A stretch of 64,000 nt of DNA from CAUYXS01 sp965248495 (GTDB lineage: Bacteria; Chloroflexota; Dehalococcoidia; Lucifugimonadales; Australimonadaceae): the NCBI GenBank assembly GCA_965248495.1, contig CBDFJL010000003.1, positions 682,001 through 746,000 on the forward strand. The letters are read 5' to 3'. Below, in pieces: positions 50,493 through 62,120 of the stretch. The notes beneath the pieces were generated by a model. It did no database searches. It was not told where the DNA came from and saw nothing but the letters and a program-made list of their open reading frames with translations. Each line of letters begins with the position of its first letter. The stretch's first letter is position 1. Both the position numbers and the translations under genes were made by a program.

Positions 50493-53216
50493 CTAGACCG
50501 TCGCTGGCTTGAGCTGGCCCAGCGCGCTCTGTGCCGATGCGAGGCGGGCCACCGGGACCCGGAACGGCGAGCACGAGACGTAGTTGAGCCCGAGCTCGTG
50601 GCAAAACGCGATGGACCGAGGGTCGCCGCCGTGCTCGCCGCAGATGCCGACCACGAGGCCAGGGTTGGCCGCCCGGCCCTCCTCGGTCGCGATGCGCATG
50701 AGCCTGCCGACCCCCTTCGCGTCCAGGCTTTCGAAGGGATTCCACGGCAGTATCTCGGCCTCGACATACTGGCGGAGGAACTTCTGCTCGGCGTCGTCGC
50801 GGCTGTAGGCGAAGGTCATCTGCGTCAGGTCGTTGGAGCCGAAGCTGAAGAACTCGGCCTCGCTCGCGATCTCGGCGGCCGTCAGCGCGGCGCGCGGCAC
50901 CTCGATCATGGTCCCGAACCTGTACGGGACGTCCGCCCCTTCAGTGGCGAGCGTCTCGGCGATTACCTTACTCAGGCGCGGATGGAGCCACCGGAGCTCA
51001 TTCACGTCGGAGACGATGGGGATCATCACCTCCGGCTTCACCACGATGCCCTCTTTGGACAGCCGGGCGGCGGCGGTGAAGATGGAGCGCACCTGCATCT
51101 CGTAGAGTTCGGGCATCGTCAGCCCGACACGCGTGCCGCGGTGCCCCAGCATGGGGTTCGACTCACTCAGCGACTCGTCGTCAGGCAGGAACTCGTGCAG
51201 GGGCGCATCCATGAGGCGGATGACCACCGGAAGGCCCGCCATGGCCTTCAGGATGCCGTAGAAGTCCGTAGTCTGGAACTCACCCAACCGGCGGAGCTCC
51301 TCCCGGAATACGCCCACCTGAGGGGACTCCAGGACGTGCGTTTCGGCGGCGGCGACTCGGTGGCGCAGGCTCTGCCGCTCGGAGGCGGGGGCCTGTGCCA
51401 GCTGTTCGCGCAGGGTCTCAAGCTGGCGCTCGGCTCGCGAGGCGTCTGGCCCTGCGGCCAGCATGCGCTGGACGTGGGGCAGGCGCGTGGGGTCGAAGAA
51501 CATGTGCTCAGTGCGGCAGAGGCCGATGCCCTGAGCCCCTTTGTCGCGGGCCTCGGCCGCTTGGGCTGGCGTGTCGGCATTGGCCCACACCTGGAGGCGG
51601 CGCTCGGCGTCGGCCCAGCCCAGCAGCGTGTGCAGGTCGCCCAACTCCTCGGCCAGCGGCTCGCGAGTCGCGATCTCGCCGATGAACACCTGACCCGAGG
51701 CGCCGTCGATGCTGATGACGTCGCCCTCGCGCAGCCCCATCCCCCGCGCGCTCACGGTGTCACCGTCGAAGGACAGCTCCTCGCAGCCGACCACGGCCGC
51801 CTTGCCCAGGCCCCGGGTGACGACGGCCGCGTGGCTCGTCATGCCGCCTCTGGCCGTGAGGACGCCCTCGGCCTTCATGATGCCGTGTACATTGTCCGGG
51901 CTGGTCTCAGCACGGACCAGGACCACCTTGTTGCCCGCGGCCGCCAACTCGACTGCGCGGTCAGGGTCCATGGTGAGGATGCCGCTGGCGGCACCGGGCG
52001 AGCCGCCAACCCCCTCCGCGAAGAGGCGCCCCTCGCTTACCGCGCTGGCCTTGGCCTCGGCGTCGAACCGGGGCATCAGCACCTGCGTCACGCTCTCGGC
52101 GTCGACCCTTCCCAGGGCCTCCTCGCGGCTGAGCACGCCCTCTTCCGCCAGGTCCACCGCGATCTTCACGCCTGCCGGGGCTGTCCGTTTCGCCGTGCGG
52201 GTCTGGAGGATATAGAGCTTGCCCTGCTCGACGGTGAACTCGATGTCCTGGACCTCGCGGTAGTGCGCTTCCAGCTTGCGGGCGGTCTCCTCGATCTGCG
52301 TGTAGACCTCGGGCATGTCGCGGCTGAGCTGCGCGATGCGGGCGGGAGTCCGCACGCCGGCGACGACGTCTTCGCCCTGGGCGTTGGTCAGGAACTCACC
52401 GTAGAGCATCTTTTCGCCCGTTGCGGGGCTTCGTGTGAAGAGGACGCCGGTGCCGCTGTCCGGGCCCAGGTTCCCGAACACCATCGCCATGATCACGCAC
52501 CCGGTGCCCAGGTCGTGGGCGATGCCGTGAAAGTCTCGGTAAGCGAACGCGCGTGGGTTGTTCCAGGAGGTGAAGACCGCCTCCACGGCTTGCCGAAGCA
52601 GCACCCAGGGGTCCTGAGGGAGCGGAGACCCGGTCACGTCGCTGACCACGGCCTTGTAGCTCTCCACGAGGTCCGTCAGGGCGGCGGGGTCGAGCTCGTA
52701 GTCGAAGGTGAGCCCGCGCTGCGTCTTGGCCTCGTGGAGCAGCGACTCGAAGCGGTCCCGGTCGATGCCGAGGACGACACTACCGAAGCCCTGAACAAAG
52801 CGCCGGTGGGCATCCAGGGCCGGGCGCTCGTCGCCCATCATGCCAGCGAGCCCTCGCCACGTATCGTCGGTAACGCCCATGTTGAGGATGGTGTCCATCA
52901 TCCCTGGCATGGAGACGGCGGCGCCTGAGCGGACCGAGACCACCAGCGGTTCGGTGGCGCCGCCGAACCGCCTCCCGACCTCCTGCTCGAGGGCATGGAC
53001 GTGATCGACGATTGACTCCCACAGGCCTACGGGAAAGCGGTGGAGCCGCAGGTACTCGCGGCAAGCCTCGGTGGTAATGACGAAGCCGGGAGGAACGGGG
53101 ACGCCGTTGCGGGCCATCTCGCTGGCGTGGGCACCCTTGGAGCCGAGTAGCTGCACCATATCGGCGCTGCCCTCAGCAAGCCCGTACACCATCTTGCCGC
53201 CGGTCGTCGTCGCCAC
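50493..53216 (-). CDS. ppdK: Pyruvate, phosphate dikinase
   Basis: PPDK interconverts pyruvate, ATP and Pi with PEP, AMP and PPi. The product (about 907 residues) has the N-terminal ATP-grasp domain (LLGSKGAHASEMARNGVPVPPGFVITTEAC), the phosphohistidine domain (LTARGGMTSHAAVVTRGLGKAAVVG, catalytic His) and the C-terminal PEP/pyruvate barrel (EFFSFGSNDLTQMTFAYSRDD, GICGEHGGDP). GTG 53216 has GGAGG at 7 nt; a TTG at 53222 is too close to it. glnA follows, linking central carbon and nitrogen metabolism. Confidence 0.96.
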   Translation of the reverse strand: MATTTGGKMVYGLAEGSADMVQLLGSKGAHASEMARNGVPVPPGFVITTEACREYLRLHRFPVGLWESIVDHVHALEQEVGRRFGGATEPLVVSVRSGAAVSMPGMMDTILNMGVTDDTWRGLAGMMGDERPALDAHRRFVQGFGSVVLGIDRDRFESLLHEAKTQRGLTFDYELDPAALTDLVESYKAVVSDVTGSPLPQDPWVLLRQAVEAVFTSWNNPRAFAYRDFHGIAHDLGTGCVIMAMVFGNLGPDSGTGVLFTRSPATGEKMLYGEFLTNAQGEDVVAGVRTPARIAQLSRDMPEVYTQIEETARKLEAHYREVQDIEFTVEQGKLYILQTRTAKRTAPAGVKIAVDLAEEGVLSREEALGRVDAESVTQVLMPRFDAEAKASAVSEGRLFAEGVGGSPGAASGILTMDPDRAVELAAAGNKVVLVRAETSPDNVHGIMKAEGVLTARGGMTSHAAVVTRGLGKAAVVGCEELSFDGDTVSARGMGLREGDVISIDGASGQVFIGEIATREPLAEELGDLHTLLGWADAERRLQVWANADTPAQAAEARDKGAQGIGLCRTEHMFFDPTRLPHVQRMLAAGPDASRAERQLETLREQLAQAPASERQSLRHRVAAAETHVLESPQVGVFREELRRLGEFQTTDFYGILKAMAGLPVVIRLMDAPLHEFLPDDESLSESNPMLGHRGTRVGLTMPELYEMQVRSIFTAAARLSKEGIVVKPEVMIPIVSDVNELRWLHPRLSKVIAETLATEGADVPYRFGTMIEVPRAALTAAEIASEAEFFSFGSNDLTQMTFAYSRDDAEQKFLRQYVEAEILPWNPFESLDAKGVGRLMRIATEEGRAANPGLVVGICGEHGGDPRSIAFCHELGLNYVSCSPFRVPVARLASAQSALGQLKPATV

Positions 53217-53347
53217 TCGCAAACCTCCGCGCGGAAGCCTCGCTCGCCGTAGCGCCGGGTGGTCACGCGGCGGTCGGTCGACGCGGCGGACGGGCCCGAA
53301 AGTCGGCGCTCTGCCGCGCCACAGCCGGGCGCGAGTATAGCATCGGG

Positions 53348-54007
53348 CTAGGGTTCGGGTGAGGTGATCCGGTCGGCGTAGGCCCCCCGGTACTCGGGCG
53401 GGAGAAGCACCGCGATGCGCTCCATGATGGTGTCCGTCATCGAGCTCAGCACTTCGCGCGGGATTCGCCCGTCGATGGTGTCCAAGTGGAACGGCTCGCC
53501 GACCCGCACCCGCATCCGGCAGAACGGGAAGGCCACGCGCGCAAACCCCCGGATGCTCTCCGTGCCCGTGATGCCCACCGGCACGATGGCCGCTCTGCTC
53601 CGCGCCGCGAGGTAGGTAAGCCCGTCGGTGCCCGGGCCAAGGCCCCCGGGCCGGCGTGTGCCCTCCGGGAAGATCAGCACCATCCGGTCATTCTCCAACT
53701 GCTCGAGCGCCCACCTCACCGCGTCCATGTCCCGGCCGTCGCGGTCGACCGGGAAGACATGGATGTTCCGCAGGAAGAACCGGGCCAGGAAGTTGCGAAA
53801 GAGTCCTCGCTTCGCCATAAACCACAGCGGGCGACGCATGGCCAACACCATGAGCGCTGGGTCGGCGTTGCTCTGGTGATTCACCGCCACCACCACGGGT
53901 CCGGTGGTCGGCACGTTCTCAATGCCGATGATCTCGACGCGGCCAAAGGTCAGCATCATGACGCGCGCCACCGTACGGCCAATCTTGTACCAAAAGTCGG
54001 AGATCAT
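53348..54007 (-). CDS. plsC: 1-acyl-sn-glycerol-3-phosphate acyltransferase
   Basis: PlsC adds the second acyl chain to make phosphatidic acid. The 219-residue product has the catalytic NHQSNAD (HxxxxD), the LFRNFLARFFLRNIHVFPVDRDG block, and the EGTR motif (FPEGTRRPGG). An N-terminal hydrophobic stretch fits membrane association. Its ATG overlaps the cmk stop (ATGA). cmk-plsC pairs are common. Confidence 0.93.
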   Translation of the reverse strand: MISDFWYKIGRTVARVMMLTFGRVEIIGIENVPTTGPVVVAVNHQSNADPALMVLAMRRPLWFMAKRGLFRNFLARFFLRNIHVFPVDRDGRDMDAVRWALEQLENDRMVLIFPEGTRRPGGLGPGTDGLTYLAARSRAAIVPVGITGTESIRGFARVAFPFCRMRVRVGEPFHLDTIDGRIPREVLSSMTDTIMERIAVLLPPEYRGAYADRITSPEP

Positions 54008-54672
54008 CCCCCCAACGCCTCCATGATCCGGTCCACCACGCCATCAATCCCCAGGCCCTCGGTGGCGATCACCACGGCGTCCGGCGCCGTGCGCAACGGA
54101 GAGTCGTCCCGCTCGCTGTCCAGGGTATCGCGCAACTCCAGCTCCATGCGCACGTCCCGTTCGGAGGCGGCGCTGCCTCGGGCCGTGAGCTCCACGTGGC
54201 GCCGCTGCGCCCTGACTCCGGCCGGAGCGTCCAGGTACACCTTGGCAGCGTAGGGAAGCACCACCGTTCCGATGTCGCGGCCGACCATCACCACGCTACC
54301 GGCGGACGCCATCTCGCGCTGCCTCGCCACAAGCGCGCGGCGCACCCGGGGGGCCCGTGACACTACCGACACCGCTTGCCCAACACCCTCGGAGCGCAGC
54401 TCCCCGGTCACCGCGCGCCCATCCACCGCGACCTGCTCACCATCCCCGCCGACCTCGATGATCACGGCCTCCGCCAAGGCCCCCACCGCATCGGCGTCGT
54501 CCGGCCGCACGCCGCGCGCCAGGGCCTCGTGCGTGACGGCGCGGTACATGAGGCCCGTGTCGAGGAACCGGTAGCCCAGGCGGCGCGCCAGCGCGCGGCC
54601 CACCGTGGTCTTCCCGGAGGCGGCTGGGCCGTCGATGGCAATGATGTCAGGGACCGGCACGGGGCGCTCCAT
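54004..54672 (-). CDS. cmk: Cytidylate kinase
   Basis: CMP kinase recycles CMP/dCMP to the diphosphates. The 222-residue product has the P-loop IAIDGPAASGKTTVG, the DTGLMYRAVTHEALARG motif, VVMVGRDIGTVVLP and the lid region DERD-like ELRDTLDSERDDSPL. ATG 54672 is chosen by alignment of the N-terminus; the frame continues upstream without similarity. It is coupled to plsC. Confidence 0.94.
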   Translation of the reverse strand: MERPVPVPDIIAIDGPAASGKTTVGRALARRLGYRFLDTGLMYRAVTHEALARGVRPDDADAVGALAEAVIIEVGGDGEQVAVDGRAVTGELRSEGVGQAVSVVSRAPRVRRALVARQREMASAGSVVMVGRDIGTVVLPYAAKVYLDAPAGVRAQRRHVELTARGSAASERDVRMELELRDTLDSERDDSPLRTAPDAVVIATEGLGIDGVVDRIMEALGG

Positions 54673-54811
54673 CGCGCCACCAGTCGAACGGATTTTCCCG
54701 TGGGGCGCACGGGAATGGTGCGGTCGTCCCACGAGCGGCGTCAAGGGCGGCTTGCGCTGCGGCCCCATTCCCACCATATGCTGTGTTTGATTTGGGCCAA
54801 GTACTAAACGT

Positions 54812-54840
54812 TTGACCAAATTCGCCTTGAGTTGTATAAT
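54812..54840 (+). promoter_or_regulatory. Strong gyrB promoter
   Basis: TTGACC (54812-54817), a 17-nt spacer and consensus TATAAT (54835-54840). The expected start near 54847 leaves a leader of about 148 nt. In 54673-54994 I see no gene; the leader has no obvious riboswitch, and AGGAG at about 54973 is far from the ATG. Confidence 0.85.
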
Positions 54841-54994
54841 CTGTCCAGCGCACAACGGTGCTTTGGAGCCGTCATTTGCAGGGTAAGGCAGCGGGGCCCG
54901 CGGCGGGCATCTTGCCAGCGGTCTTTCTCCCCTTCAGCGCATCCCCCAGACTCGCGCGTTCACCAGAGCGCCCCAGGAGCGATTAATAACCCCC

Positions 54995-57493
<2,499 letters not shown>

Positions 57494-57510
57494 AACGACG
57501 ACGAGGCGCC

Positions 57511-57879
57511 TCACTCGATGACGGCGACGGCGTCCACCTCGACGAGTATGTCGGGATTGCCGAACCCCAGGACGATCACCGTGGTACTCGCCGGCGTCGC
57601 GTCCCCGAACACCTCCTGCCGGGCGCGCATCGCCGCTTCGTAGTAGGCGCGGTCGGTTACGTACGTCGTTACTTTCACGACGTTGGCCATGGTCCCGCCT
57701 TCGGCCTGGACCCGCCGCTCGAGGCTGCGTAGCGCCCCGAATGCTTGCGCTTCCGGATCGCCCTTGCCGACGAAGTTTCCCGCCTCGTCGACAGAGGCCT
57801 GGCCCGCAAAGTAGACGGTGTTGCCGGCCCGGACTCGGTGATGAGCGCCCGGGTAGGGCTCGCTGCGTGTGATCGCCAA
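57511..57879 (-). CDS. RidA/YjgF/Rid family protein
   Basis: Rid proteins deaminate reactive enamine/imine intermediates. The 122-residue product reads YFAGQASVDEAGNFVGKGD, VVKVTTYVTDRAYYEAA and the late VLGFGNPDILVEVDAVAVIE in the usual order; the key Arg of true RidA is not clearly present near the C-terminus, so it may belong to another Rid subgroup. TTG 57879 is 5 bp after the pyrE stop; no ATG or GTG fits. Confidence 0.85.
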   Translation of the reverse strand: MAITRSEPYPGAHHRVRAGNTVYFAGQASVDEAGNFVGKGDPEAQAFGALRSLERRVQAEGGTMANVVKVTTYVTDRAYYEAAMRARQEVFGDATPASTTVIVLGFGNPDILVEVDAVAVIE

Positions 57880-57884
57880 CCTGC

Positions 57885-58469
57885 TTACCCCGTCGTTCCC
57901 GCCGGACGGATGTTGCCGGCGGGGTCTGACTCGAGGATCGCGTAGAACCGGTACCCTCGCCGGGCCAGCTCGTCGCTCCCGCCTTGGTGGCGGTCCAAGA
58001 TGGAGGCCACCAGCACCACCTCGTGGCCCGCTGCCTCGGCCGCGTCGATGGCGTGGAACAGGCTCGCGCCCGTCGAGCACGCGTCGTCGACGATCACCAC
58101 TCGCGAGCCGGCGGGGAGCGGCCCTTCGATGAGCTTCCCGGTGCCGTGGTCCTTCTCGCCCTTGCGCACGATGAACGCGGGCACCAGGCGGCCACCGTCC
58201 TGCGCGCTCAGCAATGCCATGGCGCTCACCATGGGGTCGGCCCCCAACGTCGGGCCGCCCACCGCGTCGGCACCTGCGGCGCGCACTCGCGGCAACAGGG
58301 CTTCGGTAACCAGGCGTAACCCATGCGGCGACAGCGTGAGGAGACGTCCATCGAAGTAGTAGCTGCTCCGCTGTCCGGAGGCCAGCGTGAATTCACCAAA
58401 CATCAGGGCGCCTACCTCTCGCGCCGCGGCCAGTACGTGCTCCGGCAGGCTTGCTCCGACCTGTGTCAT
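57885..58469 (-). CDS. pyrE: Orotate phosphoribosyltransferase
   Basis: The enzyme joins orotate to PRPP to give OMP. The 194-residue product has GEFTLASGQRSSYYFDGRLLT, the FIVRKGEKDHGTGKLIEG loop, and the PRPP motif VVIVDDACSTGASLFHAI. GAGGAGGG about 5 nt upstream supports ATG 58469, which also overlaps the nadD stop (ATGA). The operon obgE-nadD-pyrE-ridA is tightly packed. Confidence 0.93.
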   Translation of the reverse strand: MTQVGASLPEHVLAAAREVGALMFGEFTLASGQRSSYYFDGRLLTLSPHGLRLVTEALLPRVRAAGADAVGGPTLGADPMVSAMALLSAQDGGRLVPAFIVRKGEKDHGTGKLIEGPLPAGSRVVIVDDACSTGASLFHAIDAAEAAGHEVVLVASILDRHQGGSDELARRGYRFYAILESDPAGNIRPAGTTG

Positions 58470-59098
58470 CTGCGCCCTCCTCTCGTCGTGGCCCAAACGC
58501 CACCACGATACAGCCCGTGGGCCTCGATGTAGTCCCTCACGGTGTCCGGCACCCCTGTTCGCAGGGACTCACCCCGGCTGACTCGCCCTCGCAGTTCCGT
58601 TGCGCTGACGGCGACGGGCGCCATGGTGATCCACACGATCCTATCGCTGGCACCCGGCACGACGGCGTCCAGGCGCATCGGATCCGGTCGGTCACCGTCT
58701 CGTTCGACGGCAGCCACTGTCGCTTGCTCGAACATGCGGGAAACATCCTTCCACCGATGCATCCCTCCCAGGGCGTCCGCGCCCACCAGCAGGAACAGCT
58801 CGTCGCTCGCCATGGGCCCGGCACGCAGCTCGTCCAACGTGTCCACCGTGTAGGTATCGCCTGGCCGGTCCAACTCGTTGGTGAGCAGGTGCAACTCCGG
58901 CCGCCAGGAGATGGCTAGCTCGACCATCGCTCTGCGGTGCTCGGGCGCGGACCGAGGCTCGTCGCGCTTCATCCACGGCACCCCGGTCGGCACGAACCAC
59001 ACGCCGTCCAGCGACAACTGCTCAATGGCCGCGGTCGCCAGCGCCAGGTGCCCATCGTGAACGGGGTCGAACGTCCCTCCCAGGAGGCCAACCCGCAC
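58466..59098 (-). CDS. nadD: Nicotinate-nucleotide adenylyltransferase
   Basis: NadD makes deamido-NAD from nicotinate mononucleotide and ATP. The 210-residue product has VGLLGGTFDPVHDGHLALA with the H-x-G-H nucleotidyl-transfer motif, FVPTGVPWMK and the late ISATELR-like SATELRGRVSRGESL. GTG 59098 overlaps the obgE stop (TAGTG). Confidence 0.93.
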   Translation of the reverse strand: MRVGLLGGTFDPVHDGHLALATAAIEQLSLDGVWFVPTGVPWMKRDEPRSAPEHRRAMVELAISWRPELHLLTNELDRPGDTYTVDTLDELRAGPMASDELFLLVGADALGGMHRWKDVSRMFEQATVAAVERDGDRPDPMRLDAVVPGASDRIVWITMAPVAVSATELRGRVSRGESLRTGVPDTVRDYIEAHGLYRGGVWATTRGGRR

Positions 59099-60354
59099 TA
59101 CTGCCACTCCAGCTCGGCCTTGCCTATCCGGACGGTGTCGCCTGAAGCGACGCCGGCACGTTCCAGTGCGCGGAGCACGCCATGCCGGTCCAGTTGCCGG
59201 TGAAACTGCATCCGCGTGCTCCACTCGTCGAGGTTCGCGAGCGCGGCCAGCCGCTCGACGTCTCGCTGCTCGACGACGAAGGCGGCGCCCTCCATATGGA
59301 CCCGGGCGGGGGAGCGGCGGGGCGGCTCCACGGGCCGCTCGATCCGTCTCGGTTCCGGTGCCTCCGTAACCGGTACGAGCGCGATAAGCCGCTCCAGCAG
59401 GCGTTCCACCCCTTCGCCGGTCGCGGGTGACAACGCCAGCGGGTCCACCCCCGCGACCTCGGCCAGCGCGCCTGCCTGCTGCGCGAGCCGCTCCCGGACC
59501 TCCGGGATGTCGACCTTCGTCACCGCGACCTCCCGTGGCTTCTCAGCCAAGTCGCCGGGGTACGCCGCCAACTCGTCGGCTACGCGCATGTACTCGGCCG
59601 CCAAGTCATCCGCCGTTCCATTGACCAAGTGGACGAGGACCCGGACCCGCTCGGCGTGGCGCAGGAACTCAAGCCCGAGCCCTTTCCCCACATGCGCACC
59701 CTCAATCAGTCCCGGCACATCGAGCACCACCAGCGATCGCCCGTACCGCTCCACCACGCCGAGCATCGGCTCGATCGTCGTGAATGGATAGTCGGCGACC
59801 TTCGGGCGAGCCCTCGATATCTGGCTCAGCAACGTCGACTTGCCCGCGTTCGGCGCACCGACGATAGCGACATCGGCCAGCAGCTTTACTTCGAGCCGGG
59901 CGAGCACCTCCTCGCCGTCAGCACCGCCCTCGGCAAGCAAGGGCTCCTGATTCGTCGGCCCTACGAAGCGGACGTTTCCACGCCCCGGCTCTCCCCCCAC
60001 AGCGACAACAACACTCCAGCCAGGACCTACGAGGTCCGCCAACATCTTTGGTTCGGCTGGGCCTATATCCCAGACAACAGTCCCCACCGGGACCTTTACG
60101 ACCTTATCCTTGCCGCCACCGCCCGTCCGCCGGTTCGGTCCTCCAGGCATTCCAGGAGTCGCCTCGATCCGCGGGACGCGAACCAAGTGGTCCAATGCCC
60201 TCAGGTCCGGGTCGACAACCAAAACCACACTGCCCCCATGGCCACCATCCCCTCCATCGGGGCCACCGTTTGGGCGCGCGTACTCCTGGAGGAACGAGAT
60301 GCGGCCATCACCGCCTTTCCCCGCTGTTATCACTAGTTCTACTGTATCGAACAT
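59098..60354 (-). CDS. obgE: GTPase ObgE/CgtA
   Basis: Obg is an essential GTPase for late 50S assembly and stress control. The 418-residue product has the glycine-rich Obg fold (GGPDGGDGGHGGSVVLV), the G domain with IVGAPNAGKSTLLS, FTTIEPMLGVV and DVPGLIEGAHVGKGLG, and a C-terminal OCT domain (from about 345) with LANLDEWSTRMQFHRQLDRHGV. ATG 60354 is chosen because the family starts MF-DxV. The upstream gap (60355-60503) is AT-rich compared with the window and probably holds the promoter. Confidence 0.95.
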   Translation of the reverse strand: MFDTVELVITAGKGGDGRISFLQEYARPNGGPDGGDGGHGGSVVLVVDPDLRALDHLVRVPRIEATPGMPGGPNRRTGGGGKDKVVKVPVGTVVWDIGPAEPKMLADLVGPGWSVVVAVGGEPGRGNVRFVGPTNQEPLLAEGGADGEEVLARLEVKLLADVAIVGAPNAGKSTLLSQISRARPKVADYPFTTIEPMLGVVERYGRSLVVLDVPGLIEGAHVGKGLGLEFLRHAERVRVLVHLVNGTADDLAAEYMRVADELAAYPGDLAEKPREVAVTKVDIPEVRERLAQQAGALAEVAGVDPLALSPATGEGVERLLERLIALVPVTEAPEPRRIERPVEPPRRSPARVHMEGAAFVVEQRDVERLAALANLDEWSTRMQFHRQLDRHGVLRALERAGVASGDTVRIGKAELEWQ

Positions 60355-60503
60355 AAGCCCTATAGAGAGACTGAGAGAGGATGTAGTAACCATAACGGAG
60401 GAGTATTTAGGGGAGAGAACTTATCGAATACTGTTTTGCGCGGGGCGACTATCCCAGACAGCATGCGTGGGATTAGTGGGGAAAGGGCAATAACGAAGCC
60501 GGG

Positions 60504-61853
60504 TTAGGGGGAAACAGGCTGCGAAAGCGTATCAAGGGTGGCTCGGAATGCCGTGTCGACAGCGACACGCTGCTGGACGCGACCGAGGGCGTAGGCAACA
60601 GTTGTTCGATCGCGGTCACCAAGCAGTGCTCCGATCCGATCAGGCCTGAGGCCCTGCTGGCGAAGGAGGAACATGCTGACCTGACGGGCTTGTGACACCA
60701 CACGGTCCCTGCGGGGCCCTGCCAGCACTGCTGGCGGTAGGCCATAGAAGGCCGCGACTCGCGCGATTGTCGTCGAAGGGTCCGCGGGGCTGGTTCGGTG
60801 GCGCTTCGCGTGAGACGTAGCCTCGCTGGCGAGCTCGACAGTGACCGCCGACCCGGAGAAGTGAGCAAACGCCGTGACGCGATTGAGGACGCCCTCCAGC
60901 TGACGCACGCATGAAGTCTCAACCTCGGCGAGAAAGGTGATGACCTCAACAGGCACGGGGACCGGTGAGAGCACGGCCTGCCGCTGCAAGATCGCGACGC
61001 GTGTCTCGAAATCGGGGGGTTGGATGTCCGCGACGAGCCCCCATTCGAGGCGCGATCGCAGACGCTCGTCGAGGGGCCCAAGCTCTATGGACGGTCGGTC
61101 GGCCGCGACGACTACCTGACGGTCGGCTGCGTGCAGCGCGTTGAAAGTGTGGAAAAAGGCCTCCTGCGTGCCGACCTTGCCACAGAGGAACTGGATGTCA
61201 TCGACGAGGAGCACTTTGAGGGAGCGGTACCGCGCCTGGAATTCGGCGGTACGCCGCTCGCGAATGGCGGCGGTGAACTCGTTGGTGAACTGCTCGCAGG
61301 TGACGTAGCGAACGCTGTGGCCCGCTGCCTGGACCTGGTGCCCAATGGCGTGAAGGAGGTGCGTCTTGCCTAGGCCCACGGCCCCATGGAGGAAGAGGGG
61401 GTTGTACGAGCGGCCGGGCGCGTCGGCGACGGCGGATGCCGCGGCGAAGGCGAGCCGGTTGCTGCTGCCCACCACGAAAGAGGAGAGCGTGTAGCGGGCG
61501 TTCAGCATTGCCGGGGTTGGCGATTCCTCTCGCGGTGCGGCGTGCGAAATGTCTGCTGTCGGTGTCACGGGCGACTCGGGAGCAGGGTGAGGGCCGGCAT
61601 CGGCCACAGAGAGCGACACGTCGGTGTGACGGCCGGTGACCGCAGTGACGGCATCGCGCATGAGGCCGTGCATGCGCCGCTGAAGCCACTCGGCGACGAA
61701 GGGCGAAGGCGCCGAAACGACGAGGGTGTTCTCAGCGAGGGACTGTCCCTCGGTCCCCCGGAGCCACGTGTCGTACGTGGGGCGAGGCACCTGGACTTGA
61801 AGGCGTCCCAGCGCGGCTTCCCAGACACGCTGGGCAGGGGCAGCGAGCGTCAT
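60504..61853 (-). CDS. dnaA: Chromosomal replication initiator DnaA
   Basis: DnaA opens oriC. The 449-residue product has domain I (residues 1-80, helicase contact), a variable linker, and AAA+ domain III (NPLFLHGAVGLGKTHLLHAIG; KVLLVDDIQFLCGK). Domain IV carries the DNA-binding helices, where the usual GRDHTTV-x-HA signature reads DRDRTTVAYALG. No dnaN or recF is adjacent, and I find no cluster of TTATNCACA boxes on either side; one near-match (TTGTCCACA) lies at 62120-62128. Confidence 0.94.
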   Translation of the reverse strand: MTLAAPAQRVWEAALGRLQVQVPRPTYDTWLRGTEGQSLAENTLVVSAPSPFVAEWLQRRMHGLMRDAVTAVTGRHTDVSLSVADAGPHPAPESPVTPTADISHAAPREESPTPAMLNARYTLSSFVVGSSNRLAFAAASAVADAPGRSYNPLFLHGAVGLGKTHLLHAIGHQVQAAGHSVRYVTCEQFTNEFTAAIRERRTAEFQARYRSLKVLLVDDIQFLCGKVGTQEAFFHTFNALHAADRQVVVAADRPSIELGPLDERLRSRLEWGLVADIQPPDFETRVAILQRQAVLSPVPVPVEVITFLAEVETSCVRQLEGVLNRVTAFAHFSGSAVTVELASEATSHAKRHRTSPADPSTTIARVAAFYGLPPAVLAGPRRDRVVSQARQVSMFLLRQQGLRPDRIGALLGDRDRTTVAYALGRVQQRVAVDTAFRATLDTLSQPVSP

Positions 61854-62108
61854 GCGATTTGCGGACTCCGTTCGGTCGTCGCGTCAGTGGTCGTGTACGA
61901 AATCTGACGGGGTCTCCCCAGACCCCGGAAGTCGCCGGGAGGGTGCCAAGAACCCATCCGGCTGAGACGCCGCAGAACGTAACACGTGCTACTTCTCAGC
62001 CCGCAAGAGGGACAACGGGGGAATCTTGGAGCGGTTTCCCCCACGTCGTGAAGCGAGGTAGAAAACACCCCGCAGGCAGGCCGTGGCCACCTTGCTGAGG
62101 AAGCAGCG

Positions 62109-62114
62109 TATGAT
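62109..62114 (+). promoter_or_regulatory. -10 element of fmt (leaderless)
   Basis: TATGAT is followed by 6 nt (GGCGGT) and the GTG start of fmt. There is no ribosome site beyond that. The rest of 61854-62108 shows nothing I can name. Confidence 0.5.
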
Positions 62115-62120
62115 GGCGGT

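Noticed and set aside
50598..52928. A 776-codon plus-strand frame opposite ppdK
   Set aside because: Same reason; PPDK on the minus strand is intact and conserved end to end.
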